Shown here piece by piece: positions 33,801 to 43,890 of a stretch of 64,000 nt of DNA. Each line of letters opens with the position of its first letter. Position 1 is the first letter of the stretch. The notes beneath the pieces are model-generated. The model saw nothing but the letters and a program-made list of their open reading frames with translations, did not search any database and was not told the origin of the DNA. The stretch is from Stictocephala bisonia. Lineage: Eukaryota > Arthropoda > Insecta > Hemiptera > Membracidae. The stretch lies in the NCBI GenBank assembly GCA_035578905.1, contig JAQJVL010000804.1:1-64000 (forward strand). The letters are read 5' to 3'. Made by a program: the position numbers and the translations under genes.

Positions 33801-33917
33801 AAATCCTGAGAGCAGTGCAGAGGTCTTGCTGGAGGCCTTCAACTTGGCTCGACTCAGTTGCAGTTTGCGCCAAGAGAGATAGCTCGAAGAGTTTAGAGCT
33901 TCCCCAGAGGTGGACAT
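27467..33917 (-). CDS. Orai: Orai: store-operated calcium channel pore subunit (3 coding exons, complete)
   Basis: Coding exons 33917-33795, 30229-30024 and 27794-27467 join in phase with GT/AG junctions to give 218 residues. Orai hexamers form the CRAC channel in the plasma membrane and are opened by ER STIM when calcium stores empty. Visible features are the N-terminal STIM/gating helix ([16 protein letters not shown]), TM1 with the selectivity-filter Glu at residue 46 (VAMVEVQL), pore-lining Val42, Phe39 and Leu35, basic Lys31 at the inner mouth, TM2 ([16 protein letters not shown]), TM3 ([17 protein letters not shown]), TM4 ([19 protein letters not shown]) and the C-terminal coiled coil [10 protein letters not shown] that binds STIM. 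The short N-terminus matches the short isoform of fly olf186-F. Introns of 2.2 and 3.6 kb carry transposons. Confidence 0.96.
27795..30023. other. Orai intron 2
   Basis: 2.2-kb AT-rich intron. It contains one degenerate SINE copy (28550-28705). Nothing else recognised. Confidence 0.85.
28550..28705 (-). mobile_element. tRNA-derived SINE, copy 5 (degenerate)
   Basis: On the - strand an A-box-like GCTTAGTTTGGTTAAAGC (about 28658-28675) and a weak B-box region lead into CTAATTAATGAC and CAATCCATATCCACCCATAA. These correspond to the start and end of the SINE body seen at 18.74 kb, with the middle part missing. It lies in Orai intron 2. Confidence 0.5.
30024..30229 (-). CDS. Orai: Orai exon 2: TM1 outer half, TM2
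   Basis: Acceptor CAG at 30232-30230 and donor GT at 30023-30022 on the - strand. Enters in phase 0 (VAMVEVQL) and leaves two bases of a Trp codon. It carries the selectivity-filter Glu, the first extracellular loop with an Asp two residues after the QLT turn, all of TM2 and the conserved cytosolic loop [18 protein letters not shown]. Confidence 0.96.
30772..30842. repeat. (TA)n microsatellite
   Basis: About 30 TA units with one interruption (tacatatata) near 30831. It lies in Orai intron 1. Confidence 0.95.
30945..31115 (-). pseudogene. LINE (R1/Jockey-like) C-terminal fragment
   Basis: The - strand reads [20 protein letters not shown] and then [19 protein letters not shown]. This resembles the terminal zinc-knuckle-like region of R1/Jockey-type LINE polyproteins (normally CDCGE..TMDHIV.ECP). 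A related fragment lies at 61.9 kb. It is short, decayed and without a clear tail. Confidence 0.6.
31770..32402 (+). mobile_element. LINE 3' end fragment with hairpin tail
   Basis: The first 200 bases encode the end of a LINE RT protein ([20 protein letters not shown], then [11 protein letters not shown]). A 3' UTR follows, ending at 32345-32400 in a folded tail: GGACC-TGAT-GGTCC inside GAGGTAAGA...TTTGCCTC, then AATAAAGCTTTTTT. The tail resembles the one at 58.3 kb. It is 5'-truncated and lies sense to + in an Orai intron. Confidence 0.72.
32403..33523. mobile_element. Non-autonomous piggyBac-type element (1.12 kb)
   Basis: The target duplication TTAA is present on both sides (32399-32402, 33524-33527). 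The ends are inverted repeats: CCCTTTGAGGACCAGGCAGA on the left and the complement of CCCTTTGAGGGCCAGATGGC on the right. Near the right end, a GGCAAGATATTGCCGTCTGG-like motif recurs three times (33413-33430, 33451-33471, 33493-33513). There is no transposase. It sits exactly at the T-rich tail of the LINE fragment. Confidence 0.85.
33795..33917 (-). CDS. Orai: Orai exon 1: N-terminus and start of TM1
   Basis: 41 codons from ATG at 33917-33915 to Met before the donor GT (33794-33793). The sequence [20 protein letters not shown] agrees with the short insect Orai N-terminus (S.SGEAL...YLSWRKL). A TAG lies directly before the ATG, either an in-frame stop in a 5' UTR or the AG of a splice acceptor, so the start is well supported. 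It ends with [11 protein letters not shown], the inner half of TM1. Confidence 0.94.
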
Positions 33918-34569
33918 CTAAACATTCAGAACAGTTTCAGAACCTTAAAAAAACCTGTAATGGCGATCACTGTAAAGGAGTTATAAATTACACTCATATT
34001 GTTGCTCAGAGAAGAATTTTTGTTTTTCTAACCAAAGATGATGGTTACCCATAAGAAAGAAATAATTTTATTGCTAAACAATATTACTGCAACACAAATA
34101 GACACAGCAATAGGAAGCTCAAATGAAAGAGGATAATATATAGCATAAACATAAGGCTAAATATATATTATTTTCAATGTGTTAAACAGCAAATGATATT
34201 GCTACATTTCATGTTAACATTAACATTATCTTGATTAGAATTATGGAGCAGTTAATGTCTCATGGAATAAGAACAAAAGTACATTAATGATATTAATCTG
34301 ATTTCATTATAATCTTTTAAATTTTATACTTAAAGAGTTTTTGATTTCTTAAAATCTTGGAAAATGTGTCAATGTTTAATCTCTATACTGAATGAGACTG
34401 CATTCTGTATGCAATCTTACAATCAACATTATAAGACTACACGAGGCAGTGTAACTATTTCTAATATGTTCATAATGTTTCATTCAAAAGATATTTTGTT
34501 AACAGGAACCATATCTGTAGTAGGACTGATAGTAAATTGCTAGTGGACAATTGAACATATCTGTTATGG
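33918..34569. other. Orai 5' flank or intron, nothing recognised
   Basis: AT-rich sequence between the Orai start and the large tandem array. No promoter element could be called with confidence. Confidence 0.5.
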
Positions 34570-37500
34570 GATGGTGGGTGATAATTACCAGATTGTAAAT
34601 ACCAAAATGTATGGTGGGTAGTAACTTCTAATGGATAGTGACAACAAATACCTGTTAGTGTATGGTGGGTAATAACTTCTAGTGGATAGTGACAACAAAT
34701 ACCTGTTAGTAGATGGTAGGTAATAACTTCTAGTGGATAGTGACAACAAATACCAGTTAGTGTATGGTGGGTAATAACTTCTAGTGGATAGTGACAACAA
34801 ATACCAGTTAGTATATGGTGGGTAGTAACTTCTAGTGGATAGTGACAACAAATACCAGTCAGTGTATGGTGGGTAGTAACTTCTAGTGGATAGTGACAAC
34901 AAATACCAGTCAGTGTATGGTGGGTAGTAACTTCTAGTGGATAGTGACAACAAATACCAGTCAGTGTATGGTGGGTAGTAACTTCTAGTGGATAGTGACA
35001 ACAAATACCAGTCAGTGTATGGTGGGTAGTAACTTCTAATGGATAGTGACAACAAATACCAGTTAGTGTATGGTGGGTAATAACTTCTAGTGGATAGTGA
35101 CAACAAATAACAGTTAGTATATGGTGGGTAGTAACGTCTAGTGGATAGTGACAACAAATACCAGTCAGTGTATGGTGGGTAGTAACTTCTAGTGGATAGT
35201 GACAACAAATACCAGTCAGTGTATGGTGGGTAGTAACTTCTAGTGGATAGTGACAACAAATACCAGTCAGTGTATGGTGGGTAGTAACTTCTAGTGGATA
35301 GTGACAACAAATACCAGTCAGTGTATGGTGGGTAGTAACTTCTAGTAGATAGTGACAACAAATACCAGTTAGTGTATGGTGGGTAGTAACTTCTAGTGGA
35401 TAGTGACAACAAATACTAGTCAGTGTATGGTGGGTAGTAACTTCTAGTGGATAGTGACAACAAATACCTGTTAGTGTATGGTGGGTAATAACTTCTAGTG
35501 GATAGTGACAACAAATACCTGTTAGTGGATGGTGGGTATTGACATCTAGTGGATAGTGACAACAAATACCTGTTAGTGGATGGTAGGTAATGAATTCTAG
35601 TGGATAGTAACAACAAATACCTGTTAGTGGATAGTAGGTAATGACATCTAGTGGATAGTGACAACAAATACCTGTTAGTAGATGGTAGGTAATAACTTCT
35701 AGTGGATAGTGACAACAAATACCTGTTAGTATATGGTGGGTAGTAACTTCTAGTGGATAGTGACAACAAATACCAGTCAGTGTATGGTGGGTAGTAACTT
35801 CTAGAGGATAGTGACAACAAATACCAGTCAGTGTATGGTGGTTAGTAACTTCTAGTAGATAGTGACAACAAATACCAGTTAGTATATGGTGGGTAGTAAC
35901 TTCTAGTGGATAGTGACAACAAATACCAGTCAGTGTATGGTGGGTAGTAACTTCTAGTGGATAGTGACAACAAATACCAGTCAGTGTATGGTGGGTAGTA
36001 ACTTCTAGTGGATAGTGACAACAAATACCAGTCAGTGTATGGTAGGTAGTAACTTCTAGTGGATAGTGACAACAAATACCAGTTAGTATATGGTGGGTAG
36101 TAACTTCTAGTGGATAGTGACAACAAATACCAGTTAGTGTATGGTGGGTAGTAACTTCTAGTGGATAGTGACAACAAATACCAGTCAGTGTATGGTGGGC
36201 AGTAACTTCTAGTGGATAGTGACAACAAATACCAGTTAGTATATGGTGGGTAGTAACTTCTAGTGGAGTGACAACAAATACCAGTTAGTATATGGTGGGT
36301 AGTAACTTCTAGTGGATAGTGACAACAAATACCAGTCAGTGTATGGTGGGTAGTAACTTCTAGTGGATAGTGACAACAAATACCAGTCAGTGTATGGTGG
36401 GTAGTAACTTCTAGTGGATAGTGACAACAAATACCAGTTAGTGTATGGTGGGTAGTAACTTCTAGTGGATAGTGACAACAAATACCAGTCAGTGTATGGT
36501 GGGTAGTAACTTCTAGTAGATAGTGACAACAAATACCAGTTAGTGTATGGTGAGTAATAACTTCTAGTGGATAGTGACAACAAATACCAGTCAGTGTATG
36601 GTGGGTAGTAACTTCTAGTGGATAGTGACAACCAATATCTCTAAGTGGATGGTGGGTAATGACTTCTAGTGGATAGTGACAAGAAATACTGTTAGTGGAT
36701 AGTGGGTAATGACTTGTAGTGGATAGTGGCAACAAATACCTGTTAGTGGTTGGTCGGTAGTAACTTCTAGTGGATAGTGACAACAAATACCAGTTAATGT
36801 ATGGTGGGTAGTAACTTCTAGTGGATAGTGACAACCAATACCTCTAAGTGGATGGTGGGTAATGACTTCTAGTGGATAGTGACAAGAAATACTGTTAGTG
36901 GATAGTGGGTAATGACTTGTAGTGGATAGTGGCAACAAATACCTGTTAGTGGTTGGTCGGTAGTAACTTCTAGTGGATAGTGACAACCAATACCTCTAAG
37001 TGGATGGTGGGTAATGACTTCTAGTGGAAAGTGGCAAATACCTGTTAGTTGATGGTCAGTAATGACTGCTAATGGATAGTGGCAAATACCTGTTAGTCGA
37101 TGGTGGGTAATGACTTCCTAGTATCGACTAGACTATCGAGTGAACACAAATATCTGTTAGTGGATGGTGGGTAATTACTTCTAGTGGTTAGCGACAAATA
37201 CCTATTAGTGGTTGGTGGGTAATAACTACTCGTGGAGGGTTGCATATACCTGCTAATGGATGGTTGCAAATACTTGTTAGTATATGGTGGGTAATGACTA
37301 GTGGATAGTGACAAGAAATACCTGTTAGTGGATGGTCGGTAATGGCTGCTAATGGATAGTGGCAAATAGGTGTTAGTGGACGGTGGGTAATGACTTCTAG
37401 TGGATAGTAGCAAATACTTGGTAGTAGATGGTGGGTAATGACTTCTAGTGGATAGTGGCAAATACTTAGTAGTAGATGGTGGGTAATGACTTCTAGTGGA

Positions 37501-37905
37501 TAATAGCAAATACTTGGTAGTAGATGGTGGGTAATGACTTCTAGTGGATAGTAGCAAATACTTGGTAGTAGATGGTGGGTAATGACTTCTAGTGGATAGT
37601 AGCAAATACTTGGTAGTAGATGGTGGGTAATGACTTCTAGTGGATAGTAGCAAATACTTGGTAGTAGATGGTGGGTAATAACTTCTAGTGGATAGTGGCA
37701 AATACTTGTTAGTGGATGGTGGGTAATGACTACTAGTGGGGGGTTGCAAATACCCGTTAGTGGATGGTCAGTAATGACTGCTAATGTATGGTGGGTAATG
37801 ACTTCTAGTGGATAGTGACAGATACCAGTTAGTAGTTTGTGGGTAATGACTACTAGTGGGGAGTTGCAAATATTCTTTAGTAAATGGTTGGTAATAACTT
37901 GTAGG
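34570..37905. repeat. 3.3-kb minisatellite of 51-bp and 48-bp units
   Basis: A unit of 51 bp (core TGGTGGGTAGTAACTTCTAG, then TGGATAGTGACAACAAATAC) is repeated about 48 times to about 37020. It gives way to a 48-bp variant (core TGGTGGGTAATGACTTCTAG, with TAGCAAATACTTGG) to about 37905. Neighbouring units are often identical, and single-base variants (CAGTCAG, CAGTTAG, CTGTTAG) recur in blocks. Both unit lengths are multiples of three and lack stops in two - strand frames, giving open frames up to 330 codons (peptide period YLLSLSTRSYYPPYTDW). I treat these as non-coding. The array lies upstream of Orai exon 1. Confidence 0.97.
36630..37035. repeat. Higher-order duplication inside the minisatellite
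   Basis: A block with the rare variants ACCAATATCTCTAAG, ACAAGAAATACTGTTAG and GGTTGGTCGGTAG begins near 36630 and again near 36833 (offset about 204 bp, four units), with a third partial start near 36986 (offset 153 bp, three units). This shows duplication of multi-unit blocks. Confidence 0.8.
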
Positions 37906-38677
37906 TGCATAATAAGAGGGCACACCAATATTTTGCACCAAATTTCATGTTGTCACCTATATTGAGAACTTGGGCGCAAATACAGCTCCCAGACTCGCCA
38001 ATATTGTAAACCTACTCTTCCAAGAAATGCTAGGGATGGTTTAGCAATGATGAAAATAAATAACAACTAATATGTCAACAAGCATTTATTGGAACTGAAC
38101 CATCTGCAAATTCTTGAGTCCTAAATATTCATGATTGTGGTTGGATTTGTTATTTAGCTGCTTAATCTTTTTAATAAGAACTTTCCTATTTTTTAATAAG
38201 AACTCCTCACTCACAGATTTTCTTTCAGCTCTGAGAAACCTTGTTCGTATTTAGCTGATGTACATGTGTCTGTCCGCATGAATTTTAGGTTTTAAAAATA
38301 TATAAACATTTGGATGCAATGATGAGCAACTGTATTCCAATACATATGTGTTCCAATAGATGTTGTAACCTAAACATGATAATACTGTGTCAGTAATTTT
38401 GTATCTATAGTAGATGTATACAATCAATTATGTATCATTGGGCACTACCTGTTTATTCATATTTTGCTAGGTCCACAGCAATGTCTCAAGTGGTCAAACA
38501 AAAGGTTCTAGACAAATTAAAATATTAACACTTTATTGCGAAATAACTGTAATTTTCACTTTAATTTATTTCTTTCGGTGCAAAATTTTTTTGAGAATGT
38601 TAATTTAAAGTAAAGTTGAATATTTGTATGCCTGATAAGGGCCCTTTTGTTTGTGTGTTTATTTTATGAGAAGATGC
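37906..38677. other. Intergenic, nothing recognised
   Basis: AT-rich spacer between the minisatellite and the P-type element. It includes a short direct repeat of CTATTTTTTAATAAGAACT near 38175-38210. Confidence 0.5.
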
Positions 38678-39598
38678 ACGGTAACTAGAACATACGGTAG
38701 ATATCACGGCGAGGCTGCACAGTAGACCGAGGTGACTGTAAAGTCACATGTGTGAACAGCTCGTTTGCCTGCCAAAAAGTGCATTAATTTCACTAAAACT
38801 TTTATGTTATGCTTAATTTGTTGCATGTTTGGTGTCATCTAATTTATAGTTTTTTGTGTTTATATTCATTATAAAATGTATTACAGGATAATAATTATGC
38901 CCTGGTATGCAGTTGCTGGTTGTCGGACTAGTGAAAGACAATATAATGAAAGCAATACTTAATTTCATTCTTTTCCGAAAGGGAAAATCTGGATACGTGC
39001 ATGCAGGCTGACAATGTTTGTAGCTCTGAACAGTTTGATGATCATGATTTTGAGAGAGATTTTATGGGTGAGATTTTAAATAGAAAAGAAAACTAAAATC
39101 ATCTACATTTAAATATATTTACATATTGTTGTCTATTCCAAATTCCAACAAAAGAAATAAAAAAGCTAAGACTCATGAAAAGAAAAAAATCGTTAACACC
39201 TTCTGCAGAAAACAGAAATAAACCGAAATTCAGAACTTGCTACTGAGTGTGAATCTGAGGGCTGTGAAAACACCATGGTACTCATATTATTACACATTGA
39301 AAAGAGTTCACCAGTAAACAAAGATTTATAATAATTTTTTAAACAAGAAAATTTCATTATAAAACAAGGATTCTATGGAATGGCACAGGAACTACAATTA
39401 GCGAAAACAAGAATTAACGTTTTAACCCTCCAATTATGAAAACCTGTTTTTAGAATACCATAAGAAGATAATAACTATTGGAAAATGTAGCAGCTGGTCG
39501 TATAGAAGATAAATTTAAAGTGGTAACATCATGTTGCTAATCTTAAAGTGTCTAAATTATGTACGAGATGTTTTGAAATGCACTTTTCTAAGTGAAAT

Positions 39599-39650
39599 AA
39601 CAATCAAACGTAGCTTGTGGTATATTTACCACAAGCTATGTTTGATTGTT
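39599..39650. repeat. 52-nt near-perfect hairpin plus GATTGTTATT repeats
   Basis: A 24-bp stem (AACAATCAAACGTAGCTTGT... with its complement) has one mismatch and a 4-base loop. It is followed to about 39690 by tandem copies of TTGATTGTTATT-type units that repeat the 3' arm's end. It lies inside the P-type relic and looks like the result of replication slippage or template switching. Confidence 0.75.
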
Positions 39651-40024
39651 ATTTTGATTGTTATTGATTGTTATTTTGATTGTTATGTTTGTTGTAGTAA
39701 CACCTGGATTTATTGATATAAGCTTTAACATTTTAAAAGTCCATGCACCTTTGTTTTCTGATTTTGAAAATAATGTTGTTTTATCTTATTAGATGAAATT
39801 AAAACCAGACTTGTGCTATGAAAGTATCGATGATCTAATTTTAAACCCCATAACAACGTCCAAGTACTGTAATTGTAAGAAATTTAGTTGGAAAACGGAG
39901 GCAGCCAGTATTTTACGACTTTGACAAAGCAATAGACAAACATCTGCTACGTGATTCAAAAGTAAAGTCTAAATGTTGACTTTAATGTTCGAGGATCAGC
40001 TTGTGACATGGGAGGATCTAATAC

Positions 40025-40112
40025 ACTTGCTCATCTACACTCATCACACTCATTCGAAATCCATATTCGCCCATATCTTTACGATCGGAGTCTTATGAAT
40101 AAATAAATAAAT
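40025..40112 (+). mobile_element. tRNA-derived SINE, copy 3 (5'-truncated)
   Basis: It carries the 3' half of the SINE: GCTCATCTACACTCA, CATTCGAAATCCATATTCGC, CATATCTTTACGATCGG, then CTTATGAATAAATAAATAAA. It interrupts the P-type transposase relic right after the ACDMGGSN motif, so the SINE moved after the P-type element had arrived. Confidence 0.82.
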
Positions 40113-40946
40113 AATAGGAGCTTGTTTAATGATTTGAAAGTAGGACTGAACTAAAATAGTTTTACAAATCCAAGTGATGAAGAAGGTCGTGTGTGGGTCT
40201 TTTAGTGATGTAACTGTTGCACTAAATATAGAAAAATAGTTAAGAAATACTTTTTTTAACTTTTCAATTATCAAGAAGGAGATCTAAAATATACTCATAA
40301 ATTGACAATAATCCATCTTTTTGCAGCTGGTACTAAAAAACAAAATGTGCGTAAAGTTGCTGAGTTTATCTCTGGAACTATTTCTTTAGCAAATAAATAC
40401 AATCAAAATAAACTTAATATACACAACAAAATTGTAATATGTTCTATTATACAAGTTCTAAATTACAGTGATTAATTAATTTTTTAAAAGTATAATTGCA
40501 CATGTTACTGTAATTGTTACACTGATCAAGAAAATTAATTCCAAATAGAAAATAGTACTCAGCAATCGTTATATACAAATTTAAATTATGAAATAAAAGG
40601 TTTTCAGAATATCTTTATTCAGCTAAATCTGATAATCTCTTGGAAGATTTCTGTTACACTACAAATGAGATATTTCAAACATTTAATGTTAGTTTTTTTG
40701 TCATTTATGTAAAATAATTTATTGTTTAAGTATGATCATTACAAAATATGTCTGCCTCCTCTAAATTAAAAGTTTTAAATCTAATTCAAATTAACTTTAA
40801 ACAAATTTTTAATGACAGGAATTGTCCAGTAAACCTATTCCACACATGTCCGTAGAGCTGCCACTTCGCGCATGTGACGTCATTCTGAATGGAAAGTAGT
40901 GAGGGAAGATGTGCATGATACCTACTGTATGTTTCAGTTACCGTGA

Positions 40947-43003
40947 AAAGAAGTACTCTGTTTTGTTTAAATTTCGCTAAACAAATAGTTTTAAAAATTA
41001 GCAAAAAATATTTTTTGGCTTGTACTAATAGTTCATTATGAATGTACTTTATATTCAAATAAGAAGGCATACAAGAGTCAGATTGAAATGAATTATAGTT
41101 TTATATTTACTGTCAGAAAATGAAGACCAACCATCTTGTAGTAAAAAATATTAGAAATTATTATGGACAAAAAATTTCTGATTTTTAATTTTGAAATAGG
41201 ATCATTATAGGAAGAGTAACTAAGAGTCTACGATAAGACAAACAGATACTCGCTACTGTGTCAAAGATGCTGTCATTAACTTTTCCATGCTAATACAAAC
41301 TTATGGTGCAGTTTTTAAATAATTGGCTTTGTAGGATTTAAGACCCAATAAAAATAAAATATAAATAGCAAAAATAAGATTTAGAAAGACTTGAAAAATT
41401 ATTATGAAAATAGTAATATTTTCAAAAAAATTATTCAAGGTTGAACCCCCCAGAACTTCATACATGTTTTGAAATCACGAAGCACCACTACAATGTTATA
41501 TTTATGTTTGGAGAAGGTATAAAATATACGTAATTAAAACTATTTTTTAAGTATAATGAGGACCGCTCTTCACACCAATATGTTACAAATATAAGCCCTG
41601 CATGGGCTTTGAGTCTACCAACATTTCCCTCATTCAGAGAGCCGTTGCATGGTTGGATTTGTTTGGTTTTAGCAATCAAAGACAATTTATAAATCAAATA
41701 ATTATCATAGTAGGCTGTGTTAACTAATACAACAATATCTTGGAGGCCATGCCTTTTAAGTTCTAATTTATTTTCAAAATAAAATTATTTCTGTAGTTTT
41801 TAGATTACTTAAGATACTAGCCACATAGTTTATTTTTACCGGTAGATAAATTTAGCATAAAAATATAAAACAAAATAATTCAACGACTTTTTTTAAATAA
41901 TACTGAGATTAAGTAATCTTTAATACTAACTATACAATGGTGATTCAAAATCGCTATAAAATATCTAAAGAATATTAAAAATAAATTACTATGAAAATAC
42001 CACTTCATATAGCTCATGGATTAAATTAATCTAAAAGCACTGGTCAAACTTAATGAACTGATTTGTGGATGTCACACCAGCCCTCATGATTAATTTAATA
42101 TACACATATATATTAAATTAAAATCAATCAAGACCTAAAAATAATCAACCACACTAAATTTAAAAAGTAAAACCATTAAGCTCAGCCAACACAACCATAC
42201 ACTATTACACAAAGTGATGGCCAAGCTTGTAAATACCAATCTTAATTTACCGAATGATATACTTTTCAACCCTTCAACCGCCAATACTTTTATAATGACA
42301 TTTTTAATGTGTTTTCATGAATGAAAGGATTAACTTACTGATAGTTTTAAGCTCAGCGGAACATAATTTTGTATAAAATTAAGATTACTTTATAATTCTG
42401 TCTACGATGAAAATTACAACATTCTAATGATGAAACATGCAGTGAAAAGACCATGCATGTGGAAACACGTTCACGTATGGTACAACAATCACTCAATGGG
42501 TACGGTATCACAAAACTTCCAAAATATGATGATAAATTCTCCTAGCAGAACATATTGAGTATACTTGTTGAAACAATTAATCAGTAAAATTAGCAGCAAA
42601 TTTAGTTTTGTTGGGGACACACATTATTACCTTTACTTGTCCTTAAATCCTCAAAATTAATAAACCATTGAATTTGCAATCTGCGATAATAGAAATTTAA
42701 CTTTAGCCGATGGCACCTCAATCTGAAAAATGTAAATCTTTGTAAAAAGCACATTTTAAAGTAGATTAAGACACTAATATATTAAGGCACTAATATATTC
42801 AGATGAGCTTATATAGCTTAAACACTTTAACAATATTCATTGAAACAAAAACGATATTATGCAGAGATTAAATAAATCTGCTCTTAAAATACATAACTAT
42901 CTCTTTACATAATATCACGGCCCCTTTTCAACATAAGTTTACACTATTTTCAAAAACTTATTTAATGAAATTCAAGAAAAAATAGGCTCTATGATAAATA
43001 TAT

Positions 43004-43004
<1 letters not shown>
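40947..43004. other. Intergenic AT-rich sequence, nothing recognised
   Basis: About 2 kb without exon-like sequence or a transposon I can name. Confidence 0.6.

Positions 43005-43047
<43 letters not shown>
43005..43047. repeat. (TA)n microsatellite
   Basis: About 20 TA units following TATCCTATA. Confidence 0.95.
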
Positions 43048-43049
<2 letters not shown>

Positions 43050-43890
43050 AACATATAAACTTTGAGAAGTAGTCTTTAAATCTATGGAACGTAGAATGGA
43101 AGGCCAATTTATTCTTTGCTGCTAAGTGGATAGACTTAATTAACTTTTTAGAAGTTATCTTTATTATTAATAGAAGTAATTATATAGAACAAAAGACAAT
43201 GATCGGTTCATTGAATTATATAGAGATGAGTAACATTTCTTCTAATAAATTATATTATTTAATGAAAAACTACTAATTGTTTAAATATTTATATACAAGA
43301 CAATGACATAGTTTTTGCATATTTTAACCCTTTGGGTAAAACTAGATATCTAATAAAGTCAAAAGGGGTTTTTGGACGTTTGCCACAATTAACGGAAACA
43401 ATGAAATTTACAGTGTTTTAAATTGCTAAAAGCCACATCTTTGTCAATTTCTAAATAAAGATTACATCTAAACTGAACCTACAGTAGAAGAAGAGTCTAT
43501 CCAAAACTAAAATTTTATGAATCCTACATATTAAGCTAAAATTATGTACAAACTCAAAGTAGCATGTTTAAAATACGAAATAAATGAATAAGTTACCAAA
43601 TCTTTAGTATCATGACACTGAAGAATTCTGCACATGTAAAAAGTATTAGAAATAAAGAAATGAGATGAAAAGTAGCTTTATTAGGCAGAATTAGGACTAT
43701 TATCCTCTCTTCCAACATCTCACGTGTTTTCAACCAAAGGGATCCACACGTACATTACCTCTACACTGAATTGACTAATTATCAACTTTCATGTTAATTT
43801 TCAAGGAAGCATCACTTCACAAGGAACCTTATTATTTAAAAGGCATATTTATTAATGCTTTACAATTTGTAACCTAACGTTCTTTTTTAT
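43048..43890. other. Intergenic, nothing recognised
   Basis: AT-rich spacer. TTAACCCTTTGGG at 43325 resembles a piggyBac end, but no partner end was found. Confidence 0.5.

Larger units (their letters stand above)
38893..40720 (+). pseudogene. P-element-like transposase with N-terminal THAP domain, decayed
   Basis: Pieces in changing + frames follow the order of P-type transposases (THAP9 and Drosophila P family). The THAP zinc finger starts at ATG 38893 with MPWYAVAGC, FHSFPKGKIWIRAC and VCSSEQFDDHDF. The catalytic region has PGFIDISFNILK (39703), an acidic DEMKLK-like stretch (39790, first Asp lost to a stop), QPVFYDFDKAIDKHL (39900-39950) and the diagnostic ACDMGGSN (about 40003-40022). 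After the SINE come NPSDEEGRVWVF (about 40172-40200) and KKQNVRKVAEFISGTISLAN (40340-40395). Many frameshifts and stops; dead. Such proteins bind the element ends through THAP and excise it using GTP. Confidence 0.7.
38678..40946 (+). mobile_element. P-type transposon relic with THAP domain and inverted ends
   Basis: The left end (38678-38708) reads CACGGTAACTAGAACATACG followed by GTAGATATCA. The complement of 40916-40946 reads CACGGTAACTGAAACATACA followed by GTAGGTATCA. These ends enclose a decayed transposase with THAP and P-element core motifs. The size of 2.27 kb includes a later SINE insertion. No clean 8-bp target duplication is visible. A further terminal fragment of the same family lies at 46678-46733. 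Confidence 0.72.

Noticed and set aside
34585..36834. Long - strand open frames (up to 330 codons) encoding a 17-residue repeat
   Set aside because: They lie wholly inside the 51-bp minisatellite. More than one frame is open at once, and the frames start and stop where unit length changes, so they are by-products of a stop-free unit with a period divisible by three.
34570..37905. CRISPR-like regular repeats
   Set aside because: The units are contiguous tandem repeats with no unique spacers, and the setting is an animal genome.
38893..39100. A host THAP-domain gene
   Set aside because: The THAP text is frameshifted, is followed by P-transposase motifs and lies between inverted ends, so it belongs to the transposon relic.
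43325..43338. TTAACCCTTTGGG as a piggyBac end
   Set aside because: No inverted partner next to a TTAA was found within several kilobases.
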